Source of the DNA: Ignatzschineria ureiclastica
GTDB lineage: Bacteria > Pseudomonadota > Gammaproteobacteria > Cardiobacteriales > Wohlfahrtiimonadaceae
Direction of reading: 5' to 3'
Assembly: GCF_003121845.1 (NCBI RefSeq)
Contig: NZ_QEWQ01000003.1
Span: forward strand, 339,613-403,612
Length of the DNA: 64,000 nt
A model generated the notes under the pieces. The model did no database searches. It was given only the letters and a program-made list of their open reading frames with translations, and was not told the DNA's origin. Positions 18,620 through 27,863 of this stretch are shown here, one piece after another. Position 1 is the first letter of the stretch. Every line of letters begins with the position of its first letter. Both the position numbers and the translations under genes were made by a program.

Positions 18620-19150
18620 TTAGTCTACGTTTACTTTTCTTACAGCTTCGATTTTAACGTCTACACGGCGGTTTTTAGCACGGCCTTCTGCAGTTGCGTT
18701 ATCGAATGTATAGCTGATACCATCGCCTTGAGCTGTGATTAATGATGGGCTAACGCCTCTTTCGATTAAATAATCACGTACTGAATCTGCACGACGAAGT
18801 GATAATTTTTGGTTGTAAGCAGCGCTACCTACTGAGTCAGTGAAACCAGTAAGTTGAATTGATTTTACACCATTTTCGTTTTTAACAAGCTCAGCTGCTA
18901 CTTTGTTAAGTAACTCACGACCTTGTGGACGAAGTGTTGCTTTGTCAAAATCAAAGAAAGTATCTGCAGAGAAAGTAAGATCTTGGATCACAACGCCACA
19001 TCCAGGAACACCATCTTTTACTAATACGCACTCACCTTGACGGTCTTTAACAAAATCACCTTGTCTATCGATCAACGAATCTGTCGCCGCTACAGCTGTA
19101 GAAGTCGCGAATAGACCTGCTAATGCAGCAATAATTAATTGCTTTTTCAT
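18620..19150 (-). CDS. OmpA-family peptidoglycan-binding outer-membrane-associated protein
   Basis: A 176-residue protein. The start is set at the ATG preceded by GGAGA, giving MKKQLIIAALAGLFATSTAVAA as the signal-peptide end; an upstream in-frame GTG is rejected. After a short Cys-containing linker (Cys pair near KDGVPGCGVV and GECVLVK) comes an OmpA C-terminal domain with FDFDKATLRPQGRELL and TGFTDSVGSAAYNQKLSLRRADSV, which binds meso-DAP peptidoglycan. There is no beta-barrel, so it resembles the stand-alone OmpA domain, not full OmpA. Confidence 0.85.
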   Translation of the reverse strand: MKKQLIIAALAGLFATSTAVAATDSLIDRQGDFVKDRQGECVLVKDGVPGCGVVIQDLTFSADTFFDFDKATLRPQGRELLNKVAAELVKNENGVKSIQLTGFTDSVGSAAYNQKLSLRRADSVRDYLIERGVSPSLITAQGDGISYTFDNATAEGRAKNRRVDVKIEAVRKVNVD

Positions 19151-19342
19151 ATAAGTCTCCACTTAATTACGAATTAAAATAAATGTATTACAGACAGTTG
19201 TAACAAGTTACCTTCAAATAATACAAACTAACGGGTTAATCATATCTTATTTTTATTAGAATTGATACATTTTTGCATCAAATTTCCAACATTGTGGGAT
19301 TTTTAATACAAAAAATTTTTGTGCTATTTCAATACAATCGCT

Positions 19343-21088
19343 TTAAACTGCTTCTTCTTGCTTATCTACACGATAAAGCTTAGCGTAAAAACCACCTTTT
19401 TCAAGTAGATCTTCATGTCGACCAATTTCAACAATTTCTCCTTGATTAAACACAACAATTTTATCAGCATGTTCAATTGTTGATAATCGATGTGCAATAA
19501 TAATGGTTGTTTTTTCAGTACTAATACTTTTTAAAGCTTTTTGAATCGCATATTCACTTTCATTATCTAAACTACTCGTGGCTTCATCAAAAATGAGAAT
19601 GGGCGCATCTTTCAATAATGCTCTTGCAATAGCAATTCGTTGGCGCTGTCCTCCCGACAACTTCGCACCATTTTCCCCTATCACTGTATCATACCCTTCC
19701 GGCAATGCTTCAATAAAATCAGCAGCATTAGCAAGCTTTGCCGCTCGCTCGATATCCGCTCGAGTATAATCGCTATTACCAAAACCAATATTATTGGCAA
19801 TAGTATCCGCAAAAAGAATCACATGTTGACCGACATAGCTAATATAGCTACGGTAATCCATCAATTCAATCTCTTCAATGGGATGCCCATCTAGTGAAAT
19901 CTCCCCTTCAGTAACAGAGTAGAAGCGCGAAAGAAGATTCGCAAAAGTACTCTTACCACTACCCGAGGCCCCCACTAGTGCCACCGTCTCTTTAGGTAAA
20001 ATCTCAAGATCAATCCCTTTTAAGGCTAATTGTTCACTACGGGCATATTGAAATTTCACATCATGATAAACAATGTGTCCGTTCACTTCTGGCAGAATCA
20101 CCTTCCCACGATTTTCTTCAGGCTCGGCATCTAAAATACCAAAAACCCCTTCAGCACCTGCGGCACCTCGTTGTAACGACTCATTCATACTCACTAATCG
20201 TTTAATAGGTGTTAACATCCCCACCATTGCCGCTAATAATGACAAAAAGCTACCGATGGTAATCGCATCTTCTGTTGCTTGATTCGAAGCATACCAAATG
20301 ACCATTGCGATAAAAATGACCAAGAAAACTTGTGAAATAGGGCTTGCTAACTGACTAGCCACTAAACTTTTCATACTCAAGTGACGAAGATGATGATTTA
20401 CCCTGCTAAAGCGATTATTCATCTGCTCATAGGCATTAAAGAGCTTCACCTCTTTTTGTCCCCGAATCCCTTCCTCTAATACGTGGTTAAATTCCCCCAT
20501 ATGACCTTGCATCGTCCGGGCAATACCCCGCAAACGCCTTGAAACATAACGCAAGATTAGATAGAGAACCGGCGCCATCAAAAAGACCATTAAGGTAATG
20601 ACCCAATCATTGACGAACATGACAATAATCAGACCTAAAATCACAGCACTATCTTTAATAATAGAGACAAGTGTCATGGAACTGACCGCCATTAATTGAG
20701 CAATATCAAAAGTGAGTTTTGACATAAAATAGCCCGTTGAGTGTTGGTCATAATCACTTTGTGGTAGATGCAGAATCTTATCGTACATCTGCAACCGTAA
20801 CTTGGTAATGACTTGTTGGGAAATCCACTGCATTCCAAAACTACCGGCAAAATTGAGCGCACTCATACAGATAAAAGCACCGACTACCATCCATGGCATC
20901 ATCTTAATAAAGAGTGAATTTTTCTCAACGAACCCTTGATCCAATATTGGTTTTAAAAGCCAAAATAATCCCGCTTCAGAAAACCCACCGAGAATGACAC
21001 ATGTCAGCGCTGCCACAACGATAATAGGATATTGGAAAGAGTACGATAAAATTCGTTTGTATAACCCTAAACTCTTCTGTTTAACCAC
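19343..21088 (-). CDS. msbA: Lipid A export ATP-binding/permease protein MsbA
   Basis: A 581-residue homodimeric ABC flippase that moves lipid A-core across the inner membrane. The six-helix transmembrane domain (about 1-320) is followed by an ATPase domain with Walker A GASGSGKS, signature LSGGQRQRIAIARALL and Walker B ILIFDEATSSLD. It starts at GTG with AGGAAA upstream; no in-frame ATG is better placed. The usual downstream lpxK is not seen. Together with lptCAB it covers both ends of LPS export. Confidence 0.92.
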   Translation of the reverse strand: MVKQKSLGLYKRILSYSFQYPIIVVAALTCVILGGFSEAGLFWLLKPILDQGFVEKNSLFIKMMPWMVVGAFICMSALNFAGSFGMQWISQQVITKLRLQMYDKILHLPQSDYDQHSTGYFMSKLTFDIAQLMAVSSMTLVSIIKDSAVILGLIIVMFVNDWVITLMVFLMAPVLYLILRYVSRRLRGIARTMQGHMGEFNHVLEEGIRGQKEVKLFNAYEQMNNRFSRVNHHLRHLSMKSLVASQLASPISQVFLVIFIAMVIWYASNQATEDAITIGSFLSLLAAMVGMLTPIKRLVSMNESLQRGAAGAEGVFGILDAEPEENRGKVILPEVNGHIVYHDVKFQYARSEQLALKGIDLEILPKETVALVGASGSGKSTFANLLSRFYSVTEGEISLDGHPIEEIELMDYRSYISYVGQHVILFADTIANNIGFGNSDYTRADIERAAKLANAADFIEALPEGYDTVIGENGAKLSGGQRQRIAIARALLKDAPILIFDEATSSLDNESEYAIQKALKSISTEKTTIIIAHRLSTIEHADKIVVFNQGEIVEIGRHEDLLEKGGFYAKLYRVDKQEEAV

Positions 21089-21112
21089 ACATTTTTCCTA
21101 TACTTCAATAGA

Positions 21113-21164
21113 AAAGCACTTATAGCCTTGAAATAGAGAATATTCAGAGCGCTATAAGTGCTTT
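21113..21164 (-). terminator. Terminator of the tolB-pal transcript
   Basis: 14-bp arms AAAGCACTTATAGC and GCTATAAGTGCTTT separated by 24 nt, lying between the pal stop and the msbA start. The long loop makes it less certain than the others. Confidence 0.6.
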
Positions 21165-21208
21165 AACTACATTCAATTAAAATTAACAATAAATCAAATT
21201 ATATTAAA

Positions 21209-21715
21209 TTAATAGACAATCTCTACTCGGCGATTTTGTGCCCAAGCAGCCTCATCGTATCCTGAAACTGCTGGCATCTCTTTACCATAGCTCCGTACAC
21301 GAATCTGATTTGGATTAGCACCTGACTGTAACATCAATGCTTTTACACTATTAGCACGACGCTCACCGAGCCCCATGTTATACTCATGAGATCCACGATC
21401 ATCTGTATGCCCTTCAAGCCAAACCCCACGATTTGGATTACGCTTAAGCTCATCCGCATGTGCTTTTACCACGTCGTACGACTCTGCACGCAAACGATCT
21501 GAGTCGAAGTCAAAATAGATAATTCTATCTGCCGTACCCCGCTTACCATAATCTGCATCATAGTAAGTGCTTGCAGGACCATTATTATAACCGTATCCTA
21601 ATGCTCCACCATTCGCGCCATCGACACCATCAATACCACTTCCTGCGGTACTACATGCTGCGATCAAAGCACTACAGAGCAGAACAGAAAATCCCCTTAC
21701 CACTAACTTACCCAT
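21209..21715 (-). CDS. pal: Peptidoglycan-associated lipoprotein Pal
   Basis: A 168-residue outer-membrane lipoprotein of the Tol-Pal system. The lipobox LIAAC places the lipidated Cys at residue 21. A Gly/Tyr/Asn-rich linker follows. The OmpA-like peptidoglycan-binding domain carries IIYFDFDSDRLRAE, LEGHTDDRGSHEYNMGLGERRA and the final RRVEIVY. It lies 44 bp downstream of tolB; tolQRA are not in the window. Confidence 0.96.
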   Translation of the reverse strand: MGKLVVRGFSVLLCSALIAACSTAGSGIDGVDGANGGALGYGYNNGPASTYYDADYGKRGTADRIIYFDFDSDRLRAESYDVVKAHADELKRNPNRGVWLEGHTDDRGSHEYNMGLGERRANSVKALMLQSGANPNQIRVRSYGKEMPAVSGYDEAAWAQNRRVEIVY

Positions 21716-21759
21716 ATTTATCCTCTCAAAATCGTCATTAAACTATCGTTACTATTGTC

Positions 21760-23031
21760 TTAGCGAACATTCGGAGACCAACTTGGTTTACGGACATCTG
21801 CCCCTATTCCATAGAATCGTTGCTCAACGTTACCATCAGTTGAAATGATTTTTAGACCACCTCTCCCATCGGAATAGAGAATCATATGGCTATTACCAGA
21901 AAAACTCGGTGCTTCATCCTTGCCACCGTTGGTTAAACGTTTTACTTCCCCTGTTGTTAGATCCATGACTGCAATGCCAAATCCTTGTCCCGGTAGACGT
22001 TGCATCATAGCTAGCTGTTTACCATCTGCTGAAAGGGATGCATTTGCATTGTAATTCCCGGTATTGGAAACTCGAACAGCAGGACCGCCATTTTCAGACA
22101 TTTTGTAAATTTGTGGTGAACCGCCACGATCAGAAGTGAAATAGATCATTCCATCTCTGCCCCAAGCGGGTTCTGTATCAATACCAGGGTGATTCGTTAA
22201 ACGGCGAAGATCACTACCATCAATATTGGCACGATAAATTTCTGGGCTTCCATCTTTAGAAAGGGTAAACGCAAGTTTTGTGCCATCCGGTGACCATGTG
22301 GGTGCGGAGTTAATACCCGGTTCACTAATTACAACATGACGCTGACCACTATAGAGATCTTGCACAACGATCTGATTACGTTTCTTCTCAAAAGAAGCAT
22401 AGGCAATCTTACGTCCATCGGGCGACCAAGTCGGAGAAAGAATCGGTTCAGGTGACTCTAAAATCACTTGTGGATAAGCACCATCAGCATCGGCAACCAC
22501 TAAGGAGAAATTACGATTATTGTTGCGTGATACATAGGCTACTTTAGAGCTAAATGACCCCGGCACTCCCAAAATCGTTTCATAGATAAAGTCTGCCACT
22601 TTATGAGCCACTAAACGCTCACCTTTCTCATCATTAACATATTGGAATTGTCGGCTTGCACGCACAGTACGAGAAAAAGTATCACCTACATCGACCTGGA
22701 GCATATTACCTTTTTGCGTCATGATCACAATGAAGTTAATCCCTGCCGCGCGCCAGATACCGCTATCGGCTTGCGCAACGCTCGTTAATTGTTGCGGTAC
22801 CGCTAAACCTGTTTTAGGGATAAAACGACCTGAACGTTGTAGGTCATTAGAGATCACCGTCAAAAACGGTTGGCTATTAGTCGCCTGATCTACAAGGGCA
22901 ATGGGATATGCATTACTAGAAGCTTTTACGATTTCCAGTTTCACTTGCGCAGAAACCGGCATGATCGCAACTAATGAGAAGATCATCAGTAACAGCCATT
23001 GTTTGAAATATTTCACTCGAAATTGACTCAT
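21760..23031 (-). CDS. tolB: Tol-Pal system beta-propeller protein TolB
   Basis: A 423-residue periplasmic protein linking Pal to TolA. The signal peptide spans about residues 1-28 (ending in VSAQ). The N-terminal domain (about 30-160) is followed by a six-bladed propeller with repeated PxWSPDGxKIAY-type motifs (SPTWSPDGRKIAYAS, APTWSPDGTKLAFT). Normal length. Preceded by hpt on the same strand. Confidence 0.96.
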   Translation of the reverse strand: MSQFRVKYFKQWLLLMIFSLVAIMPVSAQVKLEIVKASSNAYPIALVDQATNSQPFLTVISNDLQRSGRFIPKTGLAVPQQLTSVAQADSGIWRAAGINFIVIMTQKGNMLQVDVGDTFSRTVRASRQFQYVNDEKGERLVAHKVADFIYETILGVPGSFSSKVAYVSRNNNRNFSLVVADADGAYPQVILESPEPILSPTWSPDGRKIAYASFEKKRNQIVVQDLYSGQRHVVISEPGINSAPTWSPDGTKLAFTLSKDGSPEIYRANIDGSDLRRLTNHPGIDTEPAWGRDGMIYFTSDRGGSPQIYKMSENGGPAVRVSNTGNYNANASLSADGKQLAMMQRLPGQGFGIAVMDLTTGEVKRLTNGGKDEAPSFSGNSHMILYSDGRGGLKIISTDGNVEQRFYGIGADVRKPSWSPNVR

Positions 23032-23091
23032 CTTTTCCTCACCTCATCTAATAAAAACAGATCCCATTAGGTCGTAATTAGGGAATTTAGG

Positions 23092-23643
23092 TTACTCTTT
23101 GAGCGCCCAAATACCCGGCAAATTACGCCAGTATTCATGATAATCCATACCACAACCAAAGATATAGCGATCTTCAACATCCAAGCCGATATAATTCACT
23201 TTAAAATCTTTGGGTTTACGATCATGTACTTTATTGACTAAGGCAGCTGTATAAACCACTTGCGCCCCCATCTGGTTGAGTACATTCACAATCTCTTTAA
23301 GGGTTGTTCCTTCATCAAAGATATCTTCAACTAAAAGGACAACTCTATTTTTCACATCTACTGAGGGTTTTGCAATCCACTCAAGCTCAGAACCTTCCGT
23401 TTTTCCGTTATAGCGTGTTGCATGGAGATAACCGATTTGAAAAGGGAAATTAAGACGAGTTAATAGCTCACCTGCGGGAATTAATGCGCCATTCATTACC
23501 ACTAATACGAGTGGATCTGACAGCTCTAAATCATAAGTAATCGCTTTTCCCATTGCATCATATGCATTTTGAACTTCTGAAGCGGAGACAATCTCTTCTG
23601 ATTGAATAATAATATCTTGCGCTTCTTCAAACGTAATTGACAT
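23092..23643 (-). CDS. hpt: Hypoxanthine-guanine phosphoribosyltransferase
   Basis: A 183-residue purine salvage enzyme that forms IMP or GMP from hypoxanthine or guanine and PRPP. The PRPP-binding loop VLLVEDIFDEGTTL is present, as are LVVMNGALIPAGELL and the C-terminal YRNLPGIWAL. Length and motifs fit the hypoxanthine-guanine subgroup found in Pseudomonas and relatives. It lies 57 bp after hemA and 60 bp before tolB, all in one direction. Confidence 0.88.
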   Translation of the reverse strand: MSITFEEAQDIIIQSEEIVSASEVQNAYDAMGKAITYDLELSDPLVLVVMNGALIPAGELLTRLNFPFQIGYLHATRYNGKTEGSELEWIAKPSVDVKNRVVLLVEDIFDEGTTLKEIVNVLNQMGAQVVYTAALVNKVHDRKPKDFKVNYIGLDVEDRYIFGCGMDYHEYWRNLPGIWALKE

Positions 23644-23700
23644 AGTGTTCCTTAAGTAAATAAAAAATCAACTTGGCAATTATAACAAACTTCCGTCATT

Positions 23701-24951
23701 TTAAACCTTAAATTGCGCAATAAGCTCGGTGACTTTCACTTTTTCATCCGCCTCTTCTAGCGCTTTGAGATGTTCAATCATAGGGTGAAGTAGCCGATTT
23801 GTTAATTGAGTCGCCATCTTACGTATCAACTCCGCATCTTTAGCATCATTCATCTGATTCAATAAACGAGTGACCGCTAACTCCCGTTCAGTCGCCGCAT
23901 AATCTTGTAATGCTTGTACTGAACTTCCTATTTCTGCTAACTGATACCAAGATTGCCAACGGGCAATACCTTCTGCGATATAACGCTCCGCTAAAAGCGC
24001 TGCTTCCTCTCTAGCCTTTTGATTATCTTCCACAATTGCATTCAAATTGTCTACAGTATAGAGATAAATATTTGAGAGCTTATCAAGCTCCGGTGAGATA
24101 TCCCTTGGTACTGCAAGATCGATCAAAAGCATCGGCCGGTTTTTTCGTAATTTAAGCGCATTTTTGACCATCTCTTTAGTAATTAATGCTTCTTGCGCTG
24201 CCGTTGAGGCTACCACGATATCCGCGACCGGCAAACAATCTGCCAACTCCTCTAAACTATGCGCACTCGCCGGAACACCCAGCTCTTCAATCATCATCGA
24301 AGCTCGTTCTACACGGCGATTAACAATACTTAAGTTTCGAACACCTGCCTCTATCAGATGACGCGCCACGAGTTCAATTGTCTCGCCGGCCCCTAATAAT
24401 AGAACGTGGTGATGCTCTAAACCATCGAAGATATTCTTCGCTAATTGCACCGCCGAAAATGCCACCGATACTGCAAAAGCACCAATATTGGTCTCAGTTC
24501 GAACTTCTTTCGCAATATTAAAACTCATCTGCAAAACGCGCTGCAGATATTTACGCGCCATTTGATGCTCTGTTGCCACACGAAGTGCCTCTTTGAGCTG
24601 CCCCATAATTTGAGGTTCTCCCAAAATAAGCGACTCAAGCCCGGAAGCGACACGAAAGATATGCTCAACCGCCCGATCCCCTTCATATTGATAGAGGTGC
24701 TTCTGTGCAGTTTTGACATCTAGCTCAGAGTAATTTGCCCATATTTCACAAAACTCTTCCACAGACATTGCAAAATCATAAAAATAAAACTCTGTCCGAT
24801 TACAAGTAGACAGCACAACGATCTCACTGGCAATGTGATAGGTCTTTGCCATCGTTAAAAATGCGTGAATATTCTCGGGCACAAGTGTTGCACGCTCCCG
24901 TATCTCTACCGAAGCTGTTTTATGTCCAATTCCTAATATGAATAAACTCAT
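23701..24951 (-). CDS. hemA: Glutamyl-tRNA reductase
   Basis: First step of C5 tetrapyrrole synthesis: reduces Glu-tRNA(Glu) to glutamate-1-semialdehyde with NADPH. The 416-residue protein contains the catalytic Cys in VVLSTCNRTEFYFY, the substrate-binding VASGLESLILGEPQIMGQ and the nucleotide-binding VLLLGAGETIEL. The C-terminal dimerisation helix follows. The usual downstream prfA is absent; hpt follows instead. Confidence 0.96.
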   Translation of the reverse strand: MSLFILGIGHKTASVEIRERATLVPENIHAFLTMAKTYHIASEIVVLSTCNRTEFYFYDFAMSVEEFCEIWANYSELDVKTAQKHLYQYEGDRAVEHIFRVASGLESLILGEPQIMGQLKEALRVATEHQMARKYLQRVLQMSFNIAKEVRTETNIGAFAVSVAFSAVQLAKNIFDGLEHHHVLLLGAGETIELVARHLIEAGVRNLSIVNRRVERASMMIEELGVPASAHSLEELADCLPVADIVVASTAAQEALITKEMVKNALKLRKNRPMLLIDLAVPRDISPELDKLSNIYLYTVDNLNAIVEDNQKAREEAALLAERYIAEGIARWQSWYQLAEIGSSVQALQDYAATERELAVTRLLNQMNDAKDAELIRKMATQLTNRLLHPMIEHLKALEEADEKVKVTELIAQFKV

Positions 24952-25081
24952 ATGCCCTTTATTAATCCCAACAGTCCAAACATCTTATTTTAGATTAAAT
25001 TTTTAAAATAAATATTATTTAAGTGAAATCAACTAGTGAAACCTTAAATGAAATCGTTTGATAATATCAAATTTCAGCCGA

Positions 25082-25690
25082 TTACGCATCGGATTCTATG
25101 GATAGCAGATCTCTTACCCCAACCCTAATAGTAATAGGGAAAGTAAGGCCCAAAGCCAACGCCCCAATAGGGTTGATAATAGCCAAAGCGCAATGCAGGG
25201 CTATTAAAAAATGGCTCATCATAATAGACTTCTCGGCGAGGATACGCCAGAAATCATAATCTGTCGCATTAAGCGTAATCACACGAATGGTTTCACCGCC
25301 CATTTTGACATTTTCAGCCTGTTTCACAAGCCCTACCGCCGTAAAGTAATCGCCGGCAGAGTAACCATTAGTGCGCACCGGCCCGTAGATATCGGCAATC
25401 ATTCGATATTGATCCATCGGTTGATTGCGCATTGGGTAACCATTCTGATCTAACGTATATAACACCACTTCAACACGAATATGATCCCCTTGTGGATTAA
25501 TCGTCACAATAGAGCCCCCTAGCATAAATTCCTTACCGATGATCTCTTTATTATTAAACATCGTGATTTGACCATCTCCATAAGCATTAGGATTATTGGT
25601 CGAAATATTTCCACTATTTAGGGAAGCACAAGCGCCTAACACTATTGTTAAAAGCAAAAAGGTGCTCGTTTTTAAAAGTCGTTGCCACAT
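25082..25690 (-). CDS. Slp-family outer-membrane lipoprotein, 3' end frameshifted
   Basis: It starts after a perfect AGGAGGT. The signal peptide ends in the lipobox LGACA with lipidated Cys21, and residues to about 147 resemble the starvation lipoprotein Slp (LGGSIVTINPQGDHIRVEV, YSAGDYFTAVG). After W148 the frame runs into an unrelated hydrophobic tail. In the next frame, with one extra G at about 25247, the sequence continues AYPRREVYYDEPFFNSPALR and a Tyr/Gly/Pro-rich tail, stopping at 25125. That is what Slp-type proteins end with. So either a real one-base deletion or a sequencing error has changed the last part. The role of Slp proteins (envelope, stationary phase) is poorly defined. 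Confidence 0.75.
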   Translation of the reverse strand: MWQRLLKTSTFLLLTIVLGACASLNSGNISTNNPNAYGDGQITMFNNKEIIGKEFMLGGSIVTINPQGDHIRVEVVLYTLDQNGYPMRNQPMDQYRMIADIYGPVRTNGYSAGDYFTAVGLVKQAENVKMGGETIRVITLNATDYDFWRILAEKSIMMSHFLIALHCALAIINPIGALALGLTFPITIRVGVRDLLSIESDA

Positions 25691-25806
25691 ATTGTTACCT
25701 CCTGTTTTATCAGGTTATTTATCCTAATATTATAACCCGTTACGATATTAGGGATGGCATTAATCATTAACTATATTGAAGTGCTAGTCGCCCAACTTTT
25801 ATCTTG

Positions 25807-25979
25807 TATCGCATTATCGGTTCAAAATAAGCTTATTGAAATGCCGGTGCATCGGTTGATCGAGGCAAGAAAACTGTTCTATCCGGCATCGTGCAAGTGC
25901 TGTTTAGTACAGTTTTATATTCTTTTAAACCTCACAATAGCTGTTTAAAAACCATTTTTCTGAAACCCAATTGACTATA
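25807..25979 (-). mobile_element. MITE-like element, full-length copy a
   Basis: A 173-bp element between slp and ubiD, inverted relative to the copy at 49771-49944. It has diverged ends (TATCGCATTATCGG...; ...TGAAACCCAATTGACTATA) and the conserved core with CGGTTCAAAATAAGCTTATT, ATGCCGGTGCATC and ATCCGGCATCGTGCAAGTG. It is the most divergent copy, so probably old. Confidence 0.7.
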
Positions 25980-26009
25980 TCGATCTTTCATCAATTCAAG
26001 ATATCAAAA

Positions 26010-27488
26010 TTAAGCTTTATCAAAAATCGCTAAACTCTCCCAAAGATCATCGATTTTAGCGACCACTTTAGGATCTTTAATAATCGGCGTTCCCCACTCG
26101 CGATCTGTCTCCCCTGGCCATTTATTCGTAGCATCTAAGCCCATTTTTGAGCCTAATCCAGAAATAGGGGAGGCAAAATCAAGATAATCAATCGGAGTAT
26201 TCTCCACCATTACTGTATCTCGTGCTGGATCCATTCGCGTGGTAATTGCCCAAATCACGTCATTCCAATCTCGGCAGTTAATATCTTCATCGACAATAAT
26301 GATAAATTTCGTATACATAAATTGCCGTAAATAAGACCAAACGCCCAACATCACTCGTTTAGCGTGACCTGCATACTGTTTCTTAATCGAAACAACCGCC
26401 ATTCGATAAGAACAGCCCTCCGGCGGTAGATAGAAATCCACAATTTCAGTAAATTGTTTACGTAGGATGGGGACAAAAACCTCATTAAGCGCCACCCCTA
26501 AAACCGCAGGCTCATCCGGTGGGCGGCCAGTATAAGTAGAATGATAGATCGGATTAACTCGCGTTGTCATACGCTCGACCGTAAAGACAGGAAAACGATC
26601 AACTTCATTGTAGTAACCTGTATGATCACCGTAAGGCCCTTCATCCGCCATATCATCAGGATAGATATATCCTTCAAGAATGATCTCAGCCGTCGCTGGC
26701 ACCGATAGATGCGGATGCATTGTTGCTTTGGCAACTTGCGTGCGCTTCCCGCGTAACAGACCGGCAAAAGCATACTCAGAGAGCGCATCAGGTACCGGCG
26801 TCACCGCTCCGAGAATCGTTGCTGGATCGGCACCTAAGGCCACGACAACCGGAAAGGGCTCGCCGGGATTTTTTAACCGAAAATCACGATAATCGAGCGC
26901 ACCACCACGATGTGCAAGCCAACGCATAATCAGACGATTTTTACCAATGACCTGTTGTCGATAGATCCCTAAATTTTGCCGTTTTTTCGAGGGTCCTTTA
27001 GTAATCGTCAAGCCCCACGTCACTAATGGCGCCACATCGCCGGGCCAACAGTGCTGAATCGGCATTGCGGTGAGATCAATCTCCTCTTTCTCAAGAATCA
27101 CCTCTTGGCAGAGTGGTTTTTTGACCCGCTTCGGACGCATCGAGAGCACTTGTTTGAATTTGGGCAATTTATCCATCGCATCTTTAAAATTCTCCGGCGG
27201 CTCAGGTTCCCGTAAAAAAGCGAGAAACTCCCCGATCTCCCGAAGCTTATCCACCGATTCTTGCCCCATACCAAAGGCCACACGTTCCGGCGTACCAAAC
27301 AGATTCGTTAATACCGGCATATTACTCCCTTTCGGATTCTCAAAGAGTAACGCCGGTCCTTGTTGCCGTAAAACACGATCACTGATCTCTGTCATCTCAA
27401 GATGAGGATCAATTTCCGCATTAATTCGCTTCAACTCGCCACGCGCCTCTAAAAAAGCAATAAACTCCCGAAGATCCTGAAAGTGCAT
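26010..27488 (-). CDS. ubiD: 4-hydroxy-3-polyprenylbenzoate decarboxylase UbiD
   Basis: Prenylated-FMN-dependent decarboxylase of ubiquinone synthesis. The 492-residue length is typical. Family segments include [56 protein letters not shown] and [19 protein letters not shown], which carry prFMN/metal-binding and catalytic acidic residues. UbiX, which makes the cofactor, is not in the window. Single gene. Confidence 0.95.
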   Translation of the reverse strand: MHFQDLREFIAFLEARGELKRINAEIDPHLEMTEISDRVLRQQGPALLFENPKGSNMPVLTNLFGTPERVAFGMGQESVDKLREIGEFLAFLREPEPPENFKDAMDKLPKFKQVLSMRPKRVKKPLCQEVILEKEEIDLTAMPIQHCWPGDVAPLVTWGLTITKGPSKKRQNLGIYRQQVIGKNRLIMRWLAHRGGALDYRDFRLKNPGEPFPVVVALGADPATILGAVTPVPDALSEYAFAGLLRGKRTQVAKATMHPHLSVPATAEIILEGYIYPDDMADEGPYGDHTGYYNEVDRFPVFTVERMTTRVNPIYHSTYTGRPPDEPAVLGVALNEVFVPILRKQFTEIVDFYLPPEGCSYRMAVVSIKKQYAGHAKRVMLGVWSYLRQFMYTKFIIIVDEDINCRDWNDVIWAITTRMDPARDTVMVENTPIDYLDFASPISGLGSKMGLDATNKWPGETDREWGTPIIKDPKVVAKIDDLWESLAIFDKA

Positions 27489-27863
27489 ATTTAAACCACC
27501 CTTGTTTTAATTCGTTAAGCTTCCGGTCAATCAAATATCCCAATCCATATTTCAAGAAATAAGAAAAATATCCCGATAGCCTCTATTCGATAAAATATTG
27601 CGCTATTTTAGCATATTTCCCATAACAAAAAGCAGAGAGTCATCAGTGCTCCTCTCGATTCTAGCCATTCACCATTCACTTTACTTGAAGAAATGAGCCT
27701 TTTATTAGGGGCTTGTAAAAAGGCGCAGTATAATATCGCCTTTATGGATGATTCTCATCAGATAGAACAATAACATATTGTTCTTCGATACCTACTTTGG
27801 CAGGTGAAACTTAGGGAAAACTGATGATTATTTTGATTTTTTAGGCACCACGAACGGAACATT
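27489..27863. other. Intergenic stretch between divergent ubiD and eptA-like genes
   Basis: About 375 bp that must contain the promoters of both flanking genes. No open frame with a ribosome-binding site, no repeat-family copy and no CTTAA-N6-CTTAA box was found in it. Confidence 0.5.

Noticed and set aside
19151-19162. GTG start four codons upstream for the OmpA-like protein
   Set aside because: GGAGA overlaps that codon and is correctly spaced for the ATG at 19150, which also gives a normal signal peptide.
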